From NCBI RefSeq assembly GCF_035083965.1, contig NC_089722.1, positions 32,969,958 to 33,033,957 of the forward strand: a stretch of DNA of 64,000 bases. The letters run 5' to 3'. A program made the translations under genes and the position numbers. Position 1 is the stretch's first letter; every line of letters starts with the position of its first letter. The stretch comes from Branchiostoma lanceolatum (Eukaryota > Chordata > Leptocardii > Amphioxiformes > Branchiostomatidae). The notes below the pieces were generated by a model, which saw nothing but the letters and a program-made list of their open reading frames with translations, was not told the origin of the DNA and did no database searches. Positions 10,512 to 22,954 of this stretch are shown piece after piece.

Positions 10512-10925
10512 TGTAACAGTGGGGGTTCAAGCGCCTCCAACTGATCAGTCTAACTGGTCGCGACCTTTTAGCCTAGTGGTTGCCTGTGATCTGGGCTGCC
10601 GGTTTCGGCGTGGGTTCGAATCTCAGTTGGGATCACTTGTTTCTACTCGCTCCTTTGATTTGTTCCACTGGTTCCCACACCGGTCCTGTGAGTAACGATC
10701 AGATCACACAGGGAGTATCGTACTCGGAGACTCGGACGAGTCTAGAAAGAAAAGGGGGAGTAGTGTAACAGTGGGGGTTCAAGCGCCTCCAACTGATCAG
10801 TCTAACTGGTCGCGACCTTTTAGCCTAGTGGTTAAGGCGTGCGTGCCTGTGATCTGGGCTGCCGGTTTCGGCGTGGGTTCGAATCTCGGTTGGGATCACT
10901 TGTTTTTACTCGCTCCTTTAATTTT
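10512..10925 (+). repeat. Tandemly duplicated tRNA-derived SINE
   Basis: Two direct copies start at 10512 and 10765 (253 bp apart). Each has a polymerase III A box (TAGCCTAGTGG) and B box (GGTTCGAATC). Copy 2 reads TAGCCTAGTGGTTAAGG at 10821 and GTGGGTTCGAATCTCGG at about 10873; copy 1 lacks a 10-base piece between the boxes, so copy 2 is the better preserved. The predicted acceptor arms do not pair well, so this is a SINE head, not a working tRNA gene. A non-tRNA body follows in copy 1. Confidence 0.75.
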
Positions 10926-11241
10926 TTCCATCTCTACATGTAGATGAAAAGTGCGCCTCTAATGCTCGTTGTTAAAACGCCACAGTCAGAAAATTCTAAC
11001 GGCAATATCTATTTGTGAGTATTTTATATCGACATCGTATGTATATCTTTCTAAAGAATAGTCTAGCTAGGTTTCAGAGAATCTTCGTTTCACTAAAACT
11101 TAAACTTCTTCTATTCCCATCTTCTATTCTAAAACATTTTCTTTCTTCAAGAACACCCTTGCTTCATAATAACTAATCCACAAAAGTTTTTCTTTCTTCA
11201 TAACCTGATGTCAGACACAGAATTCATTATACCACCAAACT

Positions 11242-14200
11242 TTAAAGATTAGTGAGAGTCCCATCGAGAACAAAATCGGGTTGGTCGATCCCTACGTTGG
11301 AATGGAAAAGAATCTTAGAAATAATTCCCATCTCCCATTCCCCTATCCAGCTTTTCCCACCGCCGGGCCCCCTACTAGCGACCATATGCCCCGCCTGACT
11401 GTTGACTCCAAAAGCTTCTCGTATCTTCCCTCCCTGTATCTTTATCGCTGAATCTGATACCGAGGCAATCCATGACTTTCATCACCATTGCCTCTTTGTA
11501 CACCATCAACTCTTCGTACCTCAGAACTACATGGAAACGTTGAGTGGAACCATGGTCTGTCATCGCGACTGCTTTCTGCATCAGCTCGAGCCAAACACAT
11601 GCCGTAAACCAGACTATACCATGGGGGACAGGGAGAGATGCGAACATGGGGTTTTCCCATGGAGAGGACGCAGCCATAACGGCTATTTTCCTACTCTCGG
11701 CGTGATCTAGCTTGAGAGCTGTTAGCAGCCAGTACTTCCAATAGCTTCCTCCTGTGATCATGCGTGCGTAGGAATCCACTGTGCCGGTCAGACCACGATA
11801 CAAAAGGATGGTCTTCGCACCTGGCACGGCTTTGCACAGTAGATCTGCTATAGAAGTGACCTGTGGATGCATTGAGATTGCAATGAATCATCCTATTGGC
11901 AGTATTGCTACAATTGGAACCAAGCATAATAGACAGCAGAAAATCTTTGATATCTTTCTATACAAGACATAGTTTTTTTCATATCGAGTGGGGCTTATAG
12001 CATTCCATATTTGACTATTGACTATTGGCGGAATGTTCATCATCTGTCTGACCCAAGTCCTGTAGACACGGGACTTTTCCAAGTGTGAGTATAACAGTTT
12101 ATTTCTCAACGTGTAATTTACTACGTCACTCAGATGAACTTTAATGCTGTTACTAACCTGTCCACGCATTTTGAAACACACCACCGTTTGGGACGGGTTG
12201 CCCTGCCACAGCGTGAAGTTGAAAAGGGTGTTTGTGTGGCAAATGACGCCCATCAATTTCGCCATGTCGTCTTCATCTAGTTTCTTCTTTGTGACGACAT
12301 ATTGACAGAAGCTGGTGTAAACGTCAGACTCGGAGATGGTGTGGATAACGCCGCTCGCCTGAAGGGCCTTCGTCAGCAATGTTGAACCACAGCGCGCTGT
12401 TTGAAAATGTGTGACGTTAATAACGTCTTTTATAGTGACTGGCGTTTTTTTACGAATTTTCTTTAATACTTTTGACCTTCATATAAAATCTTTGCACCTT
12501 CCAAAGCATCTGACCTTCCTACAAAACATTTGACCCTCCTACAATCATTTTACCTTCCTATAAAACATTTGACCCGCACACAAAACATTTGACCCTCCTA
12601 CAAACATTTTATCTTCCTAAGAAATCTTTGACCTTCCTATAAATCCTTTGACCATCCTACAAACATTTGACCTTCCTACAAACCCTTCGACCTTCCAAAA
12701 GGTTGGCAGAATGGCACATATGTGTCATTTTCTATCTATTGTTTGATGAAATGAATTTGAATCTTAGCATGAAAGTCCTAATTATTTTAGCGTTGGTTTA
12801 TGTAGTAAAATCAGCCTTTTCATAATGCTCAGATTTGAATCGTAACAATGACCCAAAACATGTGACTGGCTCTTGTAAGCCTTGTTTTGTGGTGAAATTA
12901 CAGCAAAACCTTCAAAAAACAACTTTAAGGTAGACAAGCTTTAGTTACTTACTGGTTTGGAAGAGGAATGTAGTAGTGATGTGTTTGACGTCCTTAGCAA
13001 CCTCAGCAGCCACGCCCGGCAACAGGGAGAATGGAATAACCAGCAATGTTTCAGCATCTAGACGCAGTGCCTAAAATCAAAGAGATAAAGGCGACTGAGT
13101 TTTGAATGGCCCCTTTGAAAACTTTATGTACCATGACAAAAAACATCAGTTTTGAACCATAAAGGCGCGCTGTTTAAAAATGTATGACGTAATTGACGTC
13201 TACTATTGTGACCGCCATGACTGTCCGAAGAGTGACTTCAATGCAATCAATTTTCCCTCACGCTGCCCTGCTGGGTAATCCTGTTTATCGGTCTGTATCT
13301 GAATCTGTATGGCCGGTAAACCGCACTTCGGCGAAACACACCAAGCACGCGGCACGGCAGCAGCTGTTTATATTACACTGAACGGTCTGATGCACCTTAC
13401 TTTTGCACATCTGACTGCAACTATTCAGTGAAGATGTTCCTACAGTATTTGATGACAACAAGTTTCATCCCAATGTGGTTCTCGGGAAAAACGAACGGTC
13501 CATGTACGGCAGGCCCCTGTGTGGTGTCCAGTAGTAACCCTTGTGGTACATGGTGTCAGCTGGCTCTCACAGTTAGGTCGGTGTATCTTTGGCAGGGACT
13601 CGGTCTTATCTAAGTCCGAATCGAAATACCTAGGGGCCCACTCGAGTTGCAATCGCCGTGAGTCTTTCGAGACCCCGCCCTAAAATACAACAAGTTAGGC
13701 TCGCTACATGACGGTGTTGTCAAAAACAGCCTCTAAGGTACTCGACGCGGATTTCCTGTTTTCAGCGGTTGCCAACTATGATTTAATTTTCATATCTTAT
13801 ATATCTAAATATTTCATATCTATCAATACCATCTACAATCCCTTCAGAATCGTGACGTAAACTAGAAAGGCCGTCATTTACTCCTGAACAAACATAACAC
13901 ATTTCACTCTCTCCTCATGCAATAATGGACGTTTTGTAATGATCTAAGCTACATTTGTTTAAATGTGTCGTTCTTTGCGCGTGTGTTCCTGCAACATGAC
14001 CTCAGGTAACCTGAATGGAACACGTGTTCTCTGGCCAGCAGCAAACGGAACACGCGGAACCTTAGCTAGAACGTGGAGCGGAGATTGCACTTTTGGCCTG
14101 CTTTTGGTCTGAAAATAGGCCCAAAAGTCTGCATTAAGCATTTTGAAGTGACGTACACCAGACATGTGATTGAAGTCCTATACGAACATGTTCAATGCAC

Positions 14201-14772
14201 TATGTACCGAATTCCAGGTCATTTGCATGCAATACCAGGACACAAGAGCCCAAAATGTAATTTTTGCCTAGAAATACCCCACAAAAATTCCGTAAAAATG
14301 TCTTTAAGGCATGTTTAACAAAAAGATTTAAAAAAAAAAAAGCCTGGGGGTGTTTGCCGTCTTTACCTCCATGCTAAACGTCAGGTTGTTTGGTCCAAAA
14401 TTGGCGGAGTTGAATCGATTTGAAGATTTGGCAGGAGGAGAAGAAGAACATGAACACACAAAAATCATATCAATCTGCCCACACCTCTAGTATGGGGAGT
14501 GAAATATAATAACACTCCCTTACCTCGCCAAAGAAAGGAGCTTTCCTCGTCTTAGAAATGTCTTCAGACTTCGCCAAAACGAGGGTGTTAGCCTCCATGT
14601 CTGCACAGCACACGTAGAAGTCGCGACCGTGATCCCGGAAGAACTGAGCGGGGTTGTCCACTGACACTTTGTCTCCAGCTGGCTCGAAGTCGCTGACGTG
14701 AGTTCGATCCCACTGGTGATATCCTTGTCTGTGGAAACTGCTCTTGCATCGTACTTGTCTCAGGTACGCCAT
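11242..14772 (-). CDS. Sulfotransferase-like protein, five exons, apparent 1-base frameshift in the last exon
   Basis: Five exons join in phase across GT-AG introns: 14772-14524 (ATG in a good context, MAYLRQVRCK, ending APFFGE), 14474-14367 (ending LTFSME; its 5' limit is the least certain), 13070-12953 (LDAETLLVIPFSLLP to TTTFLFQT), 12396-12158 (RCGSTLLTKALQ to FKMRGQ), 11860-11242 (VTSIADLLCK to the C-terminus). RCGSTLL is in the position of the PAPS 5'-phosphosulfate loop of sulfotransferases, and KTILLYRGLTGTVDSYARM resembles the 3'-phosphate-binding segment, so a cytosolic or Golgi sulfotransferase fold is likely; substrate unknown. In the last exon, frame 1 hits a stop at 11375 after SDKDTGRED, while the next frame continues with IREAFGVNSQAGHMVASR to a stop at 11242, so one extra base lies in the G-rich run at 11427-11434. 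Without it the protein would have about 443 residues. Either a null allele, a recent pseudogene or a sequencing error. Confidence 0.72.
12471..12706. repeat. Intronic minisatellite, TTTGACCTTCCTACAAA unit
   Basis: About eleven irregular copies of a 17-22 bp unit around TTTGACCTTCCTACAAAAC, in the intron between exons 3 and 4 of the sulfotransferase-like gene. Confidence 0.8.
13148..13215 (-). pseudogene. Relic copy of the exon-4 splice-acceptor region
   Basis: On the minus strand this segment aligns with the intron-exon 4 boundary at about 12375-12445: both share GTCAC near the outer end, GACGT..ATTACGTCA-type words, ACATTTTTAAACAGCGCGC and then GGTTCAA. The match crosses from intron into exon, so it looks like the left-over of a duplicated exon rather than an unrelated repeat. 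The coding part is not usable. Confidence 0.5.
13216..14366. other. Intron 2 of the sulfotransferase-like gene and flank
   Basis: This lies between exons 2 and 3 (13071-14366 in full). Apart from the exon relic at its low end, and a poly-A run near 14330, I see nothing coding. Confidence 0.35.
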
Positions 14773-17420
14773 TTTGGAAGTGCTTCTAGAATATGAACAA
14801 TGCGACGCCTTAGCATGAAAGTTGGTAAAGTAAATAATGAGAAATAAAGTTTTAAAAAACTCCAACTAAAAACAAATGACGTGTGACGTCAGCACTGGGT
14901 CAAAGTTCGTCGGAAGTTTGTACCGCCCCCCGTCCCGGTTGAGAGAAGTGAAGAGAAAAATCGATGTCTTGGTACATGAAACTAGGATGTACTTTGTGTA
15001 GTGATTGGGGCAATGTCTGTCTAACAATAAAATACTATAAGCCATACATCTGCAGCGATGTTTAAATTCAAAGCTATTATCATTCCAAACACAAACAAAA
15101 AAGTTTTTGACCATACTGTAAATCGTACAAAACAGCTACAAAATAAGCAAACATACGCCGTTGTTTATTCTTTGCCAAACTTTTTTTTCATTCGATCAAC
15201 AAGAGAAACATAATGTTTACCTTGCGCCCTCCAGATTTTACTGATCATGCCTAGGTTTTTCACTCATTCATCTTTTACGCTGTTGATTTTTAAAGTGTGT
15301 CTTGTGTATATATACTTCTGCAATAAAGATGATGTTGAACACCCATCCATATAATCGAATCAACAAATCCTTGCAAGTAACAAAATTTAATGTAAGAGCA
15401 AGAAAATTTGAGGTGAAGACAACCACAAGACATAAGATAGTGACCCAGTACTTTTCGTCTCAAGATTCTTCTTTATAACTGGTCTGATATAATTCAGACT
15501 TCAAGGTGATAAGAAACAGTCTGTTAAGATGTTTTGGGTACAGCTTTGAGTTGATTGAGTTTTCATTTAGCACTCCTTTTAATGCATTTAACCCTATTTA
15601 GACTGGACTTTTTACAAGTGGACGTTAATGATTTCTGTAATTTTGGTAATGTTATTACGTAATATGACGTAAATATGACGTCATCTTTTTCTTTTGCCTA
15701 AATATGGAATTTCCGTAATATCTAAAGGTATTAAACAAAAAAAATGTGTCTTATTGATGTCAATGTATACAAAGATATCTGACGTTAATGCTAACTACAT
15801 AGAATGACGTCATGTGTTGTAAGCGATCCCTTTGGATGCGCCATCTTGGATCGGCCATTTTAAATTTTTTTAAAATCTTTTTTTCAACTGATGACCCCAA
15901 AACACACTGAAAATAGACTATAAACGTTAATCTTAATGCTCCCGATAAATATACTACCAGGTAGTAACGATTTGGAAGACGAAAAAGCCTGTTGATACCG
16001 AAAATAGAGTAATGGTCCGCCATCTTTGATTTTGACCGATTACGTCATCAAATTAGCATAAATTATGAATATTCAATCATGAAAATTATGTCTTGTTATA
16101 TATGATGTTAAACATGTTGGAAAACTAGTGTGGTTGAGCCAGAAAACCTAAGAAATATCATTGTTTTTACAAAATTAGTAATTTTTGCATAAAATGCCTG
16201 TCAGAAACCCGTTGCGATGACTACACGAAAAATGATAAACTTTAACCATTATCATAAAATTGTTGCCAGCTAAATCTTACGAAAAGTCACCCATTTTGGT
16301 AGTCCTAGAATTCGTCGTTTGGCAGTTATACGATGTCAAAGTTGGGGCGGGCACTTTTAGCCCCCCCCCCCTCCCCCCACACACAGTCTAGGTAGGGTTA
16401 ATAGTTTGTTCGGAGGCGCGGCGAAGAATTTGCTCCAAATTACTAAACTAGCTGGTGAGTTACGTCGAAGGCCCAGGGCGATTATGACGCCTAAACAGAT
16501 ACAGATTCTATATATAGTGTTCCTTAATTACACACCCTAAGGCCACAAGGTGACACACTTTTACACATGGACCTAGAAGACCCTAGATTGTAGCTACTTA
16601 AGGCAAATAAACAGTTTCTTTTCCTCATCAATTTTCTCCATGGAACGAGCTAAATGTTTATTGGATATGCAAAATATGCCTTGTAAACGATACAAAAATT
16701 TGCGCAACCCTTTTCTTTGACGTGATCATTACATTTTATTCAGCCCACAATGAACAAAAGGCGTGAAACACGCCTCCACTCCCTCTTGCATGTCACTGAT
16801 ATGTTGTTTATCATTGAACTATTTTACAACTAAAAGCGCCGAATTTTAGTCTCTACCAGGCTAACCGTGCCGGCTATAGGGAGAACATTTGCCGGGGGAC
16901 TTTGGTCATGGAGGGTAACATTCTCCGTAGCCGACTTCCTTTATGCAATTGATTCGTTTAGCCAATTTCTACTATATTCCCAGCGACCCGCGGAGGCTGG
17001 CAGAGCCTAGCCGAATTTCACGACATGAGTTTCATATTGCCTAGCAACGGTTGCCATGTAGATAAAATCTATATTAGAAATATGAATTTTATGGCATGAA
17101 ATGTTCATGCAAAGATTAATGCACTTATTGTTATCTTTCACCAATCTCCTTGCCTATTATATAAGAATGGGCCAGCCTTGAAGTGCTCCCAGTGACCCTT
17201 GACCTTTGAAACTGGAAACTGGTGTATTCAGTTTGACAGCTACATTTTGTACGCCCATGAGGCTTCCCAACAGGCAAGACTTAACACAATATTTAACTAT
17301 CTAGTTCCGCGTCAAAACTATTGATGTTATGTTGAATACCTACTTTTGCGGACACCTCCCTGAGAGGGGCCTGCGTGTGGGCGTCTCGAGAACGCTCAAG
17401 AGGAGGGACCGGTTACACTA
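14773..17420. other. Gene-free region with probable old repeats
   Basis: The part next to 14772 should hold the promoter of the sulfotransferase-like gene. 15650-16060 has several ATGACGTCAT-type words and the phrases CGCCATCTTGGATCGGCC and CCGCCATCTTTG in opposite settings, which suggests an interspersed element. 16355-16380 is a C run. 16860-16940 has an imperfect inverted repeat around CCGGCTATAGGGAGAACATT and ACATTCTCCGTAGCCG. No gene was recognised. Confidence 0.35.
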
Positions 17421-17811
17421 CTAGGTGCATTAATGTGAAAATTATGTGAATTTGCTGCAAAATTCCAAGAAAATGTGACATAATGTGAATCTGATTATAA
17501 ATATGTGAAACCCAAAATGTGATTTGTTTTCAAAATGTGAATCGCGAAATGTTATCATATGTGAAACAATGTGACCCTTTGAAAAATTTGAATCCATTAT
17601 GTGAATTCGCACAGCCCAAAAACGCGACCCCAAAAAATGTGAATCTGAAATGTGAGAAAATGTGAAGAAATGTGAAGAGGTCTTCTTCCGCAAACTGCAA
17701 AGAGTCAAATGTGAACTTATGTGAAATTGAAATCACATTTTTTCACAGAATCCTGGGAATGTAATTTTATGTGATAATGTTTCACATAATTTCACATTTA
17801 CCGGTGTCTAG
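17421..17811. mobile_element. MITE-like element built from ATGTGAAA words
   Basis: The left end (CTAGGTGCATTAATGTGAAA, 17421) and the right end (reverse strand CTAGACACCGGTAAATGTGA, 17811) form imperfect inverted ends of about 30 bp. The inside holds more than a dozen ATGTGAA words in both orientations. Open frames here are by-products. Confidence 0.55.
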
Positions 17812-18154
17812 CTGATTATGTGATTTTATGTGAAAAAACGCCCAACAGGCAACAGCTTTTATTTTCCACAGTAAATACAATGTTGATGTAGTAATCATCT
17901 ATATAATTGTCAATAAGAAATATATATTAATGCAATCAATCAATCAATCAATAATTCGCGAGCATCAGGAGATAATGCAGCACCCTTTAAACTTTACTTC
18001 TCCAGCTTCTACCGACGTTCGATGTTGTAAATGCTATCAGAATTAATCTCTGGCAATATTTACATTATAATATCATTATCAAGTATGTGTTAAGTGAGCT
18101 CACGGGTGGATGCTGTAAACATTTCCGCTGCTGTATGACTTCGAAATTCCTAAC

Positions 18155-18445
18155 CTGGCATCCAGTCTGGCGTGTCGTCATTAGCTATAGGCCGGGCTAA
18201 GTTCGGCCAAGCTTTCTTTCGGGAAGACTGAGCTTTCTGCCGTTACCGTACAGGTTATCTTCGGCAACAGGTGGATATCACATGGTAAAAATGTAATCGG
18301 TCGCAACGATAAACGGGGAACAAATGAACACCTACCACGTAAAACTACTATCGGGTGCCAAATATTACCCCCGGGGGCGGTAAACCCTTCTGTCCCGAAG
18401 AGATCCCGGCCAATACACGGTAGACCGGATTCCAGATTAATGGTC
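18155..18445. mobile_element. MITE, family member of the zinc-finger-associated fragment
   Basis: Imperfect inverted ends: CCTGGCATCCAGTCTGGCG near 18155 and, on the other strand, CTGGAATCCGGTCTACCGTG near 18440. The right half matches 8355-8450 through AAAACTACTATCGGGTGCC, TGTCCCGAAGAGA and CACGGTAGACCGG. About 290 bp, no coding capacity. Confidence 0.6.
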
Positions 18446-18449
18446 CCTT

Positions 18450-20830
18450 GACTTGGGATCTAAAATACAACGAGCCCAAGGAATCATACTAGAATCTAAC
18501 TTATGTTCTGATGTTAAACACCTCTATCCAACTTCTTACAGTGTCTTTAACTTTCAAAAAGAAACACGGAACCACCGACTTTTCAATACGAGACGATTTA
18601 GTAAAGGTCTGTTAGGGTGTGTATTTGTACTTTCTGTTTTGTATTTTTCAAACCCTCCACAAAACACCCATTACTCAAAATGCATTACTAGGATGCTGTA
18701 TATCTTGTCATTATAACATACATTTTCAGGGGGGGGGGGCAAAGTTTCTCAGGTTTAGAAAACAACACGGAACTACTAATTTTCTAATCCAAGACTGCCA
18801 AACATATGTTTTTTTCATGACGTGTACGAAATCCGCGCTGTGTATATATCTTCCCGAATGAAAATGGTCTAACGCTCTAAAAGTCAACAGCAGCCTATGA
18901 CCTCATACTAGAATCCGAGATATCTTGTGACTAAAAAACATATCTGTCTTTCTTCCTTCAGTGTTCCTAACACCAGAAAACAACACGGAGCCATAAACTT
19001 ATAAATACGAGACGACTTACAACAGTGTGTCCGTGAGCGCATTCAAACGCTTTAAACCGCGCGCTGTGTAACTTTCTATTTAGAAGTTTTTCCCTCGAAT
19101 CCTCCACAAAACACCCGTTACTCAAATTCAATTACTAGGATGCTGTATATCCTGACGTATTACAACATGCATTTTAGGGGTGTCAAAGGTTCGACGGTCT
19201 AGAATACAACACGGAACTACTAATTTTCTAATCCAAGACTACCAAACACACGTTTTCTTTGACATGAATGAATTCCGCGCTCTATACATTTCTGCCCGGA
19301 TCCAATTTTCCAAACGCTGTACTAGTGGCCCGTAGCCTATGATCTTATACTAGAATTCTAGCTATCTTGTGACGTTACAACAAGTCTTTTCAACTTCTTA
19401 CAGTACTCCTTACACCAGAAAACAACACGGAACCATCAACTTTTCCAATACGAGACGATTTACAATAGTGTGTCCGTGAGCGCATTCAAACTCTTTAAAC
19501 CACGCGCGCTGTGTTACTTTCTATTTAGAAATCTTTTTTTTCTCAAATCATCCGCAAAACGCCCGTTGCTTATAATGAATTACTAGGATCCTGTATGTTT
19601 TGTCGTATTAAAACATACATTTTTGAGGGGGTCAAAAGTTTGTAGGTCTAGAAAACAACACGGAACTATTAATTTTCTAATGCAAGACTGCCCAACTCAC
19701 GTTTTATTTGACGTGCACGATATCCTCGCTGTATATATTTCTGCCCGGATGCCATTTTCCAAACGCTGTACAAGTGGCCCGTAGCCTATGATCTTATACT
19801 AGAATTCTAGGTATTTTGTGACGTTACAACAAGTCTTTTTAACTTCCTAAGGTGTTTGAAACACCAGAAAACAACACGGAACCATCATTTTTTCGATACG
19901 AGACGATTTACAATAGTGTACGTGTCCGCGAGCGCATTCAAACTCTTTAAACCGCGCGCGCTGTGTTACTTTCCATTTAAAAGTTTTCTCTCGAATCCTC
20001 CACAAAACACCCGTTACCCAAATTGAATTACTAGGATGCTGTATATCTTGACGTATTACAACATGTATTTTAGGGGTTTCAAAGGTTCGACGGTCTAGAA
20101 AACAACACGAAACTACTAATTTTCTAATCCAAGACTACCCAACACACGTTTTATTTGACGTGAATGAATTCCGCGCTCTATATATTTCTGCTCGGATGCA
20201 ATTTTCCAAATGCTCTACAGTGGCCCGTAGCCTATGATCTCCTACTAGAAAACTAGGTATCTTGTGACGTTACAACAAGTCTTTTCAACTTCTTACAGTG
20301 TTCCTTACACCAGAAAACAACAAGGAATCATCGACTTTTCGATACGAGACGATTTACAGTAGTGTGTCCGTGAGCGCATTCAAACTCTCTAAACCGCGCG
20401 CGCTGTGTAACTTTCTATTTAGAAATCTTCTTTTTCTCAAATCATCCGCAAAACGCCCGTTGCTTATAATGAATTACTAGGATGCTGTATGTTTTGTCGT
20501 ATTAAAACATACATTTTTGAGGGGGTCAAAGGTTTGTAGGTCTAGAAAACAACACGGAACTATAAATTTTCTAATTCAAGACTGCCCAACTCACGTTTTA
20601 TTTGACGTGCACAATATCCTCGCTGTATATATTTCTGCCCGGATGCTATTTTCCAAACGCTGTACAAGTGGCCCGTAGCCTGTGATCTTATACTAGAATT
20701 TTAGCTATCTTTTGACGTTACAACAAGTCTTCCTACGGTGTTTTAAAAACAAGAAAACAATACGGAACCATCGACTTTTCAATGCGAGACGATTATCAAA
20801 TGTGTCCGCGAGCGTATTTTTACTCTTTTA
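18450..20830 (+). repeat. Hierarchical satellite: about 220, 447 and 895 bp
   Basis: Two related half-units alternate. Type A carries AACAACACGGAACTACTAA and type B carries AACAACACGGAACCATCAA. Type B landmarks fall at about 18563, 18977, 19421, 19869, 20316 and 20757 and type A at about 18761, 19205, 19654, 20101 and 20549, so the A+B period is close to 447 bp. Sequences in every second 447-bp unit are closer to each other (for example 19120 with 20030, and 19560 with 20458), giving a higher-order period near 895 bp. No open frame spans a unit. Confidence 0.85.
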
Positions 20831-20839
20831 ACCGCGCCA

Positions 20840-21060
20840 CCCGGTACATATCCAATTCTCGATAGTAATGGTGTTATAGGCAAAGCAATAAGTGCATAGC
20901 TATGGTCTTGAAGGACGTCCTCTCGTCCTCTGAAGACCTTGATTTTACCATAGCTACCGGGAGCGCATTTATTGGCTCCTGGTGTACAGGCTCCTGGCGC
21001 ACAGGCTGATGGGATTTTAGCCGTGACCTGTCGTGAACCTTTCAAAATGGCGGCTTGAAA
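20840..21060 (-). repeat. Interspersed repeat, copy 1 (inverted to 31005-31235)
   Basis: The segment from CACCCGGTACATATCC to TCAAAATGGCGGC appears in reverse complement at 31005-31235. Shared words include ATAGTAATGGT, GCAAAGCAATAAGTGCATAG and GGACGTCCTCTCGTCC. It is probably a short non-autonomous element; the AAAATGGCGG end is the same in both. Confidence 0.7.
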
Positions 21061-21398
21061 AATACACACAGTTCTGTGCACGCGAATTTCGTGTCAAATT
21101 TTTAAAGATGCTGTACTTTTTGAAGTGCTGACGACCTACTAATCTACCAGAGCGGTGGGTGCAGACTAATTTGGACAAGGTATCAACAGTCTTGCAGCAG
21201 GTAGGGATGCCAAAACGTCATAACTTGTACGTAGATGGTCTTCGGGGGAGGGGGGCTGTAACACCTTCTAGTAGTAACGTTATATTCTACAATCACAAAA
21301 GTAACGTCAGTACGAAGTATATATTTTGGACCTAGGACGTACTTGTTTAACAACAGTATTTCCCGTAAGATAATTTGAAATCGAGAAAATAGCGCTAG

Positions 21399-21484
21399 CC
21401 TGAGTGTCATCTTAATATTTTATCAATTAGTTCCAGGGCTGATATGAGATTCGAACCCCGGAACTAACTAGGATGACACTCGGG
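21399..21484. repeat. Hairpin with a tRNA B-box-like word
   Basis: CCTGAGTGTCATC at 21400 pairs with GATGACACTCGGG at 21471, and TTAGTTCC with GGAACTAA inside it. The loop holds GATTCGAACCCC, a polymerase III B box on the minus strand, but no A box was found. Confidence 0.45.
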
Positions 21485-22954
21485 CTTTCCTCGGTAGAGC
21501 GTAAAATTTATTGGGGCAAGTCGGTTTATAGGTTACAGAATCTGCAGCAAGTTTAAGTTGCCTTGGTATCCTCAAAAAGAAAGAAGAAGATGAAGATTAT
21601 GGTATCCGGGCTAATCAGAATTTGAAGAAGGTACATGTAGTAGCCCCCTACTAGGCAACTTACTTACCATTTCTTTTTAACCTCCTTGTTTTCATGTAGG
21701 GATATGGGTTGCATTTCATTCATTCCCACTCCCTAGAATAAATGCAACCATTTACGCTTCACAAACATTTTAGCATTTCAATTAGATTAGCTATGATTGA
21801 TGTTAAAGCTCACTGTATCTCATGGAAATAGGTATGCAGACCCTTTAATATCCATATTTATGTCATACCTGGGCCGCAAAAATGTTTGATATGGGTGTTC
21901 CAGACCATGTGATAATTTTCTGTATCACACAGGGTTCTAAGTTGTATCACACGGGCTTCCGAATATTTAGAATGCATTTTGAGCATGCCGGTTGCGCCGC
22001 CACCCAAAATTCGAATACCGGATTCGAAGGTTAGAGTCAATAGTGATACAGTTTTTTGTTCGAGGACACAAAGCTCCCTCAACTTCAGGCGCATTCCATA
22101 CTGAAATGTGTGTTTTCTTGGGTTAGTATGACTAACCTCCTTGGTATGACATAAATGAAATACAACAAGGTGTATTCCGGTCTGCATTACCCACAGTCCC
22201 AGCCCTCCTCCTGTTTGTAAACCGGGTTACATTTAGCTAGCACATCAGATTGAAAATATACTAGATGCACATTCACAAGTTACTTTCACGTAGAAGAACT
22301 CACTCGTGCTAGTGGGCAGCGATTACCAAGTCCGTCCGCCTGACCAAGCCAACTGCGCCTGCCGTAGTCCACGAAATGTTGCGGTCTCAATCAGTCAATG
22401 ATTGCTTAGAAATATATATTCAATCATTGTTTATCAAATGTAACAGCACATCTTACTTGGTGATTTCTGGGCGTTTCCTAACTTCAAAGAGATTTGACAG
22501 ATAAAGCACTCATAAGGAAGGTGTGCTTGTCAAATATATATACACTTTAAAGGAGCGGTGAACCGTGTTTATTGGAATGTTCGGCCACAAACCGGACCGG
22601 AAGTGTATGCTGTCTCATTTTTATATTGTCATAGTCCGAAATCGGAAAATGCTTACAAAAAGATTAATATACGCTAGGAAATGATATGAAGCTGCTGTAA
22701 TCTAAGTATAAGCCTGTATACGTAAATATTAAATGAGCCAGCAAAAATTGTGACATTCTTGGGACTACAGTGGGCAAAGCCGTCGGCTCGCAGTCGGATT
22801 TGGTGGTGCCCAGCTCAGTACCTAAAGCCTGCTCGGAAAGTATGTATAGGATGCAATGTTGCGGATTTTATCTGACATAAAGGTAGGTATATTCGGTGTA
22901 CTTAGACCATGTATTTTAGCAATTGTAGCGAGTCAGATTTCAGAAGGGGAAACC
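21485..22954. other. No gene recognised
   Basis: Mixed AT-rich DNA. Open frames on the minus strand at 21858-22187 and on the plus strand near 22856 have no recognisable domain. No array or inverted repeat stands out. Confidence 0.3.

Noticed and set aside
10811-10899. Possible functional tRNA gene
   Set aside because: A and B boxes are good but acceptor and anticodon arms do not fold cleanly, and the unit is part of a repeated SINE.
18453-20480. Short frames within the hierarchical satellite as genes
   Set aside because: They are not preserved between units of the array.
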